34,118 nucleotides of DNA from Bdellovibrio sp. ZAP7 (lineage in GTDB: Bacteria > Bdellovibrionota > UBA1018 > CAIMNF01), in assembly GCA_945874535.1 (NCBI GenBank), contig CAMCGZ010000024.1:1-34118 (forward strand), read 5' to 3'. The notes beneath the pieces are model-generated. The model searched no databases. It had not been told where the DNA came from and saw only the letters and a list, made by a program, of their open reading frames with translations. Positions 24,258 through 29,989 of the stretch are shown one piece after another. The position numbers and the translations under genes are program-made. Each line of letters opens with the position of its first letter. Position 1 is the first letter of the stretch.

Positions 24258-24986
24258 TCAGTGGTTCCGGAATTGGGGAGTGAAATCCTGATCCGAGATC
24301 AGGCTGCTACTCTTGACTGGTTCGGATGCCGGCACCCTTGCTTGGAGCTCCAGATCCTTGACGACGAATCTTCCACGCGCACCGGTCATCGGGCAGTGAA
24401 AAGTGAAAGTCCCGCTGTGATCGGGAGTGAAGGTCACCTCCTCGACCCTTTGGCTCCGGACCTGGCGCCGGATTCCGAAAGAGTCGGCCATGAAACATTG
24501 GGACTTCTTCGACGCACCGGTGATGAAGATGCGGGCTCCGATTCCGCGAGTCAGAAACACGGTGGAAGGATAAAAGCCGGTGTCATTTGCGATCACGGCG
24601 ACTTCCTGAACCGCCCGGTTCTGAGCAGCCTTCCTGACCACGGTAGCTGGATGGGCAGAGGTGTCCGACGCCACGATCTTGACGGCGCCTGCCGGACTCC
24701 GACCCGGACTGGTTGTGGCCACTGAAGCCACTCGATCCGGAGAAGACTCGAAACTCGACTCGGAAATGGGAGTCAGCTGACGGGCTTTCATGGCTGCCCG
24801 GACTTCGGTCTCTTCCACCGAACCGGATTCCGGTCCTCCGAAACGCGATACGGCATCCGCATTCTCGTCCTGCCTGTCCGCCCCCGCCACTTCCTGGTCC
24901 GGAAATACGGCTGCGACCGCTCCCTCCGGGATCATCAGAACACCCAAGACCGCCATGATCATCAAAATCCGATTTTTCAGTTTCAT
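24258..24986 (-). CDS. Exported cupredoxin-domain protein
   Basis: This 242-residue protein has a signal peptide (residues 1-25, cleavage probably after AVAA). A long low-complexity linker follows, and then a cupredoxin-like domain at about 125-213. Domain signatures are VAVIANDTGFYPSTVFLTRG, VTFTPDHSGTFTF and HCPMTGARGRFVV. Possible copper ligands are Cys164, His197, Cys198 and Met200; the usual CxxH spacing and an upstream His are not evident. Copper binding is therefore uncertain. It probably acts in the periplasm. The start ATG 24986 has GAGGACG upstream, and cpaF begins three bases after its end, so the two are coupled. Confidence 0.78.
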   Translation of the reverse strand: MKLKNRILMIMAVLGVLMIPEGAVAAVFPDQEVAGADRQDENADAVSRFGGPESGSVEETEVRAAMKARQLTPISESSFESSPDRVASVATTSPGRSPAGAVKIVASDTSAHPATVVRKAAQNRAVQEVAVIANDTGFYPSTVFLTRGIGARIFITGASKKSQCFMADSFGIRRQVRSQRVEEVTFTPDHSGTFTFHCPMTGARGRFVVKDLELQARVPASEPVKSSSLISDQDFTPQFRNH

Positions 24987-25061
24987 ACACGTCCTCGTCT
25001 TTCCCTTCGGCTCGGCTGCTGGAAACCTTTATGCGTCAAATTGCCGACTGCCCCGGAATCA

Positions 25062-25090
25062 TTGAATTCTCCACACGAAATCGCTATTCT
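25062..25090 (+). promoter_or_regulatory. Candidate sigma-70 promoter for the exported Cys protein-HAMP-TolC unit
   Basis: TTGAAT (25062-25067) and TATTCT (25085-25090) are separated by exactly 17 bases. Each matches the consensus at four of six positions. Transcription would start near 25097, leaving a leader of about 24 bases that includes the ribosome-binding site AAAGGA before GTG 25121. It lies in the divergent gap with the cupredoxin-domain gene. Confidence 0.5.
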
Positions 25091-25120
25091 TTCTACATCA
25101 CGAAGTGAAAGGATGATTCC

Positions 25121-25453
25121 GTGCCGGTTCTGATTGCCCCACTGCTGTTGCTCGCCACCCTGACCCAGGTCGCACAAGCCGAAACCTGCATCGGTCCGTG
25201 TGACGGTATCGTTCGAAGCCTCAGGGAAAAGGGCGAAAAACTCCAGAGAACCCAGATCATCCTCCAGAAAAACGAAGATTACATGAAGAAGAACCCGGAT
25301 GCTTCCCCTTCGATCGCCATCAAAGTCCGTTCGAACATCCTGGTTTCCAAACTACAAATCGAAACCCTTCAGAACGAGAAGGTGTTGATCGAAAAAACAA
25401 TTTCCGAGAAAGGATGCGGATCATGCCAACCCAGCCCTACCAAAGGAACCTGA
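25121..25453 (+). CDS. Small exported Cys-containing protein of unknown function
   Basis: I do not recognise this 110-residue protein. It starts at GTG 25121, with AAAGGA about seven bases upstream. The N-terminus is a signal peptide (hydrophobic LIAPLLLLATL, cleavage probably after AQA). The mature part has a CxxxC near its start (CIGPC) and a CGSC near its end, with a charged helical, probably coiled-coil region between. The two cysteine pairs could form disulfides or bind a metal in the periplasm. It is the first of four overlapping genes: the HAMP gene begins 31 bases before its end. Confidence 0.72.
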   Translation: MPVLIAPLLLLATLTQVAQAETCIGPCDGIVRSLREKGEKLQRTQIILQKNEDYMKKNPDASPSIAIKVRSNILVSKLQIETLQNEKVLIEKTISEKGCGSCQPSPTKGT

Positions 25454-25872
25454 AGAATCTCCTCATCAATCCGCGCTATCAGCTACGGTACGTATTTTGG
25501 CTCACCTCGAGCGGATTCGCCCTGGTTGCCTTGAATGCTGTGATCGCTTACAGCTTCATCAAAGAAAACTACCTGACCCTGGTGGATCTGAGCCCCATGA
25601 CGGATGAGGCAAAGACCCAGCTCTACGTGGAACTCCGTCAGTTGACCCTGTCGCTCGGTGGACTCTCCGTTCTGTTTCTGGCCGTGATTTCCGTGATGGG
25701 CGTCATGCTTTCACACCGTACTGCCGGTCCGATGTATCATTTCAAACGGGTGTTTGACGAGATCCGCTCCGGCAACCGCAAGCAACGCGTCCGCCTCCGT
25801 CCGAAGGATGAATTCCAAGACGTGGCCAAGAGCTTCAACGACATGATGGACTCAATCCAGAATCCATCATGA
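25423..25872 (+). CDS. Two-helix membrane protein with HAMP domain and no output domain
   Basis: This 149-residue inner-membrane protein has two transmembrane helices (about residues 26-46 and 77-97) enclosing a short 30-residue periplasmic loop. A HAMP domain follows at about 98-146, with the pattern HRTAGPMYHFKRVFDEIRSGN and then KDEFQDVAKSFNDMM. Nothing follows the HAMP domain: there is no kinase, cyclase or methyl-accepting domain. HAMP domains relay signals across membranes, so a partner must act if it signals. I chose ATG 25423, with AAAGG nine bases upstream; ATG 25414 is an alternative. Its stop overlaps the tolC-like start as ATGA. Confidence 0.85.
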   Translation: MPTQPYQRNLKNLLINPRYQLRYVFWLTSSGFALVALNAVIAYSFIKENYLTLVDLSPMTDEAKTQLYVELRQLTLSLGGLSVLFLAVISVMGVMLSHRTAGPMYHFKRVFDEIRSGNRKQRVRLRPKDEFQDVAKSFNDMMDSIQNPS

Positions 25873-27287
25873 ACCTGACCCTCCCGGCTTTGTGGATCAC
25901 CGCCCTGGCCCTGACAGCGGCTTCGTCCGCGCAGTCGGCTCCGGTGATCGGAGCGCCAACGAAAGCGGTCAGCGTCGGAGGGTCCTCCAAACCCAAGTAC
26001 ACCGGCCCCGCGCCCCTCGCCTTAAAACAGGCGATTGATGTTTATTTCAAACAAAACTTGGCATTTCAAGGCACCCTTCTCGGTCAGGAACAAGCAAAAA
26101 TAAACTTCCGCCAAAGTTGGCGTGCATTCTATTTCCCGACATTGAGATTCACCACAGGATTCACATCAGCCCAAACATTGGCCACAATTCCCGGAACCGC
26201 CGCCAGACTGGCCTATCCATCAAACAAATTGAACGGATACCCTACATCGTACTTCGGGTTTGAAATTACATCTCCGAACCTTTTCGCATTTTTCACTGAA
26301 CGTCTCACATTCGACCAGGTAGTGATGGATTTTGAACGGACTCAACAGAAGCTCGATGAGGACAAAAGAACTCAAGCGAGAGATGTGTACAAACAGTACA
26401 TCGAGGCGAGGCTGGCTCAAGAGCAAAACGAGGCAGCAGAGCGCTCTGTGCAAATCTCCGAAGTCATCCTCAATCTGGTGCGTTCAAGAAAAGCACTCGG
26501 GACAGCAGACCAAACGGAAGTGGAGTCGGCTGAAGTCGACAGAAATGATGCCCGTACCCAGCTCATTTCAACGAAAACAGAGCTGAAACAGGCCCTACTC
26601 GCACTGAACAACACACTCAACATCGAATCCGAAAGTGAATGGAACCTGACCACATCCTTCGACTACAAGCCCTTGGACATGACATTCGAACAGGCGTTCC
26701 AGATCTACAAAGACCGGTCTCCCACCATGCGGGATCAGAAATTGAATATAGAAAAACAACACATGGGCTTGGAGATTTTTGAGAAAAACAGAATGGGACT
26801 TCCAAGATTGACGCTCAATGGGAGTGCCATCAAATATGAAAACGGATGGTCAACAGCCGGTGCCAACTCAATAACCGGCGACCGGCTGGACGCCACGCTC
26901 TCTTTTAACCTGACGATTCCCATTCTCGATCAAGCCGGGTTTTTTCAGACCGATCAATCGAGACTCAATCGAATCAACCTCGAACGAGCCGAAATTGACT
27001 TCCGGGCTGCAACCATCCAAGGCGAGAAAGACATCCGGACCGCCTTTTCCGAACTGCAAAAACTCCAGGAGCAACTCGCCCCACTGAGAGACAGTTTCAA
27101 TGCTTCAGCCAAAGTCCTCGACCGCATGGTGAGCGAAATGGCTACCAAAAAGCCATCGCGCCTTGAACTTCGAGATGCGATCAAAAATGCTAGGGAAAAG
27201 GAATTGGAACTCCTGAAGAACGTAATGGAATTCATCAAGGCAAGGAATACGTTCTATGTCCTCATCGGAAAGGATCTCGAATTCTGA
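25869..27287 (+). CDS. TolC-family outer-membrane efflux protein
   Basis: This 472-residue protein is a TolC-like outer-membrane channel subunit. It has a signal peptide (cleavage near AQSA) and an early LALKQAIDVYFKQNLAFQG region typical of the outer membrane efflux domain. Long periplasmic helical segments occur twice (about residues 150-250 and 355-460), fitting the two-repeat TolC architecture. G+C drops sharply inside the gene: 37/60 in 25981-26040, 23/60 in 26041-26100, 27/60 in 26101-26160 and 26/60 in 26341-26400. ATG 25869 overlaps the HAMP stop, and the stop overlaps the next start (TGATG). No membrane-fusion or inner-membrane pump gene is adjacent. Confidence 0.88.
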   Translation: MNLTLPALWITALALTAASSAQSAPVIGAPTKAVSVGGSSKPKYTGPAPLALKQAIDVYFKQNLAFQGTLLGQEQAKINFRQSWRAFYFPTLRFTTGFTSAQTLATIPGTAARLAYPSNKLNGYPTSYFGFEITSPNLFAFFTERLTFDQVVMDFERTQQKLDEDKRTQARDVYKQYIEARLAQEQNEAAERSVQISEVILNLVRSRKALGTADQTEVESAEVDRNDARTQLISTKTELKQALLALNNTLNIESESEWNLTTSFDYKPLDMTFEQAFQIYKDRSPTMRDQKLNIEKQHMGLEIFEKNRMGLPRLTLNGSAIKYENGWSTAGANSITGDRLDATLSFNLTIPILDQAGFFQTDQSRLNRINLERAEIDFRAATIQGEKDIRTAFSELQKLQEQLAPLRDSFNASAKVLDRMVSEMATKKPSRLELRDAIKNAREKELELLKNVMEFIKARNTFYVLIGKDLEF

Positions 27288-27961
27288 TGAAACTTTTTCT
27301 AGTCCTCATTTCGATGGGGTTTAACTTGATCGGCGGTACCTCTTTCGCAACCGAACCATTCTATAAAGAGAATTCGGCCTACCAGTGGATCACTCAAAAA
27401 TACCGTTTTTCCCACCACCTGGACTTTCGGTACATGAACGGATTCAACCCGGGCATGGGTGGTAGTTATCGCCTGGCTTACAGCCTGGGTGAGTACTCTG
27501 TGGACCTGCAGGCATCCTATGACCAAACCCGCTGGGGAGCCTTGGGCGCACTTCAACCTGATAACGGCGCAACACCCTCTGGGCCTGCTGTCTCGGATCC
27601 GACCTCCCAACTCAATCTACCCCGGAATGCATCGGACCAATGGAAAGCACTGCTGCTGGAGGCTGGGTTGTCCTACCGGGGGCGCTTGACCCCCCGTACA
27701 GCAACGAAGTGGATGCAGAACTCGAGAATTTCCGCGGGTCAAATCAGACTGACCGATGAGGCCAACAGCCTTTCCTTCACAGGACTGACGGTCAACGTCG
27801 AGTTCAGCATCTGGTATCAACTCTTGCCGAAAGTCCTGATCGGCCCCACCTTCGGATACCGCTTCGGCTGGGCCTACCTGAACGGACAACCGAATGTCGA
27901 AACCAACCGGATCCCGATCCAAATGCTCCAAGCCACCCTCGGAACAGTGTTCCGCTTTTAG
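27287..27961 (+). CDS. Small outer-membrane beta-barrel-like protein
   Basis: I do not recognise the family. The 224-residue product has a signal peptide (MKLFLVLISMGFNLIGG, cleavage probably after SFA). The mature chain has alternating aromatic strands (HHLDFRYMNGF, GSYRLAYSLG, EYSVDLQASY, VNVEFSIWYQLL) and ends in LGTVFRF. The terminal Phe and strand pattern fit a barrel of about 8-10 strands. Its ATG overlaps the tolC-like stop as TGATG, making it the fourth coupled gene of the unit. A stem-loop follows about 16 bases after the stop. Confidence 0.7.
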   Translation: MKLFLVLISMGFNLIGGTSFATEPFYKENSAYQWITQKYRFSHHLDFRYMNGFNPGMGGSYRLAYSLGEYSVDLQASYDQTRWGALGALQPDNGATPSGPAVSDPTSQLNLPRNASDQWKALLLEAGLSYRGRLTPRTATKWMQNSRISAGQIRLTDEANSLSFTGLTVNVEFSIWYQLLPKVLIGPTFGYRFGWAYLNGQPNVETNRIPIQMLQATLGTVFRF

Positions 27962-27977
27962 TCAGATTGGCCCCTCA

Positions 27978-28005
27978 CCGGGTAAAAAATTCTCGACTTA
28001 CCCGG
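27978..28005 (+). terminator. Stem-loop after the TolC unit, possible terminator
   Basis: CCGGGTAA (27978-27985) pairs perfectly with TTACCCGG (27998-28005) around a 12-base loop. It lies 16 bases after the last stop of the TolC unit. The following bases (ATTCGGGATTTC) have only a weak T run, so intrinsic termination is uncertain. Confidence 0.42.
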
Positions 28006-28121
28006 ATTCGGGATTTCAATGGGATTCATTTCAAGCCAAGCAACTCCCTGCACTTACGAGAGTATTGCACCCCTTTGCCAGAGGTTCCGTTTGGCATGAA
28101 GCTTGTACATGTCCGTGCCGT

Positions 28122-28526
28122 ATGGAAACCCAACTTGAGAATGTCATCGATCTGAACTCCCACCGTCGCCTCCACTCCACCGGTCCGGCCAAGCCCGAAT
28201 CCGGACGTCATTCCGAAAGCGCCGAAATCCTCGACTGGATCGCCGCCCGGAACAAGGCCAAGTTAAGAACCGAAGACCCCTACTACCAGGCGAAGGTCAA
28301 CGGGATGCACATGGCTGAACTCCTCGAAGAAATGGTCGCCTTCCATGAAAAGCGGAGTGGCAAAGGAAAACTCTCTTTGACCATGATGGTTCGAGGCCGG
28401 ATTCTCTTCGCAGCACTCGAGGCCAAGGCCTCGACCCGCGAACTGAAATTGCTGGCCAGCTCGAACCGTCGCCACCTCGAACACGAGATTGCGACCAGCC
28501 TTCGAGCCGACCAGGCCCAAGTCTGA
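28122..28526 (+). CDS. Small helical cytoplasmic protein of unknown function
   Basis: I do not recognise this 134-residue protein. It has no signal peptide or membrane segment. It starts at ATG 28122 with a polar stretch (METQLENVIDLNSHRR), then a region rich in Ser and Glu, then a predicted helical domain with IAARNKAKLRTEDPYY and MHMAELLEEMVAF. The end is also helical and charged. No clear ribosome-binding site is visible before the start. The longer frame from 27894 overlaps the barrel gene and is rejected. The gene converges on the PhoH-like gene, with about 14 bases between stops. Confidence 0.6.
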   Translation: METQLENVIDLNSHRRLHSTGPAKPESGRHSESAEILDWIAARNKAKLRTEDPYYQAKVNGMHMAELLEEMVAFHEKRSGKGKLSLTMMVRGRILFAALEAKASTRELKLLASSNRRHLEHEIATSLRADQAQV

Positions 28527-28540
28527 AAATCAGCCGGCTC

Positions 28541-29890
28541 TCAGAGCAAATTGCTCGCGAGCTCGGACAGTTTCGAACGCTCACCCTTCAAGAAGGTCAC
28601 GTGTGCGGCGATGGATTGGTCCTTGAACCGGTCCACCAGGTACACGAGACCGTTATTTGCGGAGTCGACATAAGGGTTGTCGATCTGGAACGAATCCCCG
28701 GTCAGGACAATCTTCGTATCATCTCCGGCACGGGTGATGATGGTCTTGATCTCATGGGGAGTCAGGTTCTGTGACTCATCCACAATCAGGTACTGCTGCG
28801 GAATCGTCCGACCCCGGATGTAAGTCAGGGGTTCGATCTGGAGCAAGCCCTGATTCATGAGCTCCTGGGCTCCTTTGCCCGCCCCGCGGCGGTTTCTATT
28901 GGCAGACGACCCGAACAGGAAATCGACGTTATCGTAAATGGGTTGCATCCAAGGATTCAGCTTTTCTTCGATGGTACCCGGCAGGAAGCCGATGTCTTTT
29001 CCGAGCGGGAAGACAGGACGGGAAACGAGCAAGCGGTGATAAACCCCCTCATCGACCGTTTTGACCAGACCGGCAGCAATGGCAAACAGGGTTTTACCGG
29101 TACCCGCCTTACCCAACAAACTGACCAGCTTCACTTCATCATTCAACAAAGCATCGACTGCGAAGGCCTGTTCCGCGTTCTTCGGGAAAATCCCCCAAAG
29201 CCCTTCGGGTGGTTTCACCAGAGGAACAATCGACTCGAGTTCTTTCGAATACCTGCCCATCGCAGTATGCGTCGGATTCGCATAATCCTTCAGGATCAGG
29301 TACTGATTCGGGTAGAGCACCTTCGATGCCTCCGGTTCGAACTCAAACAAGCGCTCGGAGAACGGCAGGCGCTTGTTGGCGTAAAACTCATCCACAATGG
29401 AAGGATCAACCTTCAGTGTGGTGCTTCCGGAATACAATTGATCCGGCTCGACATTGGACGGTTCGTAATCCTCGGCAACAACCCCCAAGGCATCGGCCTT
29501 GATCCGCAGGTTGGCATCCTTGGTGAGAAAAGTGATCGGACGGCGCGGTTGCTCCTTTTTGAGCATCAGAGCGAGACCGAGGATCTTATTATCCGCCTTG
29601 TCCATACCGAGCTCGGCCGGAAGTGGAACGTCCCCGCCTCCGAGTTCGACAGTGAGCTGACCGCCGTTCGGCAATTTCACGCCTTTCGCCAATTCTCCGG
29701 TCTTACGCATTTCATCGATAGACCGCGTGAACTGACGGGCATGTCGCCCGTTCTCACTCATCTCGCGTTTGAACCGGTCGATCTCCTCGATCACCACGAT
29801 GGGAATGATCACATCATTCGCGCCGAGTTTGAAAATGGCCAAGGGATCAAACAGCAGGACGTTGGTGTCGAGGATGAATGCTTTTTTCAA
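28541..29890 (-). CDS. PIN-PhoH ATPase (PhoH2/YlaK type)
   Basis: This 449-residue cytoplasmic protein joins an N-terminal PIN nuclease-type domain to a PhoH ATPase domain. The PIN part starts FILDTNVLL with acidic Asp8, and has KADNKILGLAL and FLTKDANLRI with more acidic residues, up to about residue 130. The PhoH part has Walker A GKAGTGKT at 260-267, IVDESQN at about 369-375, and VLTGDS at about 395-400. Relatives are reported to have RNA helicase and RNase activity; that is family knowledge. The start is TTG 29890-29888, with AAGGAG six bases before it. It is divergent from the SWIM-SNF2 gene. Confidence 0.95.
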   Translation of the reverse strand: MKKAFILDTNVLLFDPLAIFKLGANDVIIPIVVIEEIDRFKREMSENGRHARQFTRSIDEMRKTGELAKGVKLPNGGQLTVELGGGDVPLPAELGMDKADNKILGLALMLKKEQPRRPITFLTKDANLRIKADALGVVAEDYEPSNVEPDQLYSGSTTLKVDPSIVDEFYANKRLPFSERLFEFEPEASKVLYPNQYLILKDYANPTHTAMGRYSKELESIVPLVKPPEGLWGIFPKNAEQAFAVDALLNDEVKLVSLLGKAGTGKTLFAIAAGLVKTVDEGVYHRLLVSRPVFPLGKDIGFLPGTIEEKLNPWMQPIYDNVDFLFGSSANRNRRGAGKGAQELMNQGLLQIEPLTYIRGRTIPQQYLIVDESQNLTPHEIKTIITRAGDDTKIVLTGDSFQIDNPYVDSANNGLVYLVDRFKDQSIAAHVTFLKGERSKLSELASNLL

Positions 29891-29952
29891 GTGTCGCTCC
29901 TTCTTGGTTTCGAGGAAGACCGTCAGAATCCTCTCCCTCTTGCAAAAAAAGT

Positions 29953-29980
29953 ATCATAGGATGCGGAGTGAGCGAGTCAA
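29953..29980 (-). promoter_or_regulatory. Candidate sigma-70 promoter for the PIN-PhoH gene
   Basis: On the minus strand, TTGACT (29980-29975) and TATGAT (29958-29953) are 16 bases apart. Each matches the consensus at five of six positions. Transcription would start near 29946, giving a leader of about 56 bases ending in a good ribosome-binding site. It lies just upstream of the divergent SWIM-SNF2 start, so the two genes may influence each other. Confidence 0.6.
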
Positions 29981-29989
29981 AAAACCGGT

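Noticed and set aside
28092-28107. Sigma-54-like sequence TGGCATGAAGCTTGTA before the small gene at 28122
   Set aside because: The -12 element is TTGTA rather than TTGCA, and a start there would leave almost no leader before the ATG. One chance match is likely.
28943-29959. 338-residue plus-strand open frame
   Set aside because: It is antisense to the PIN-PhoH gene.
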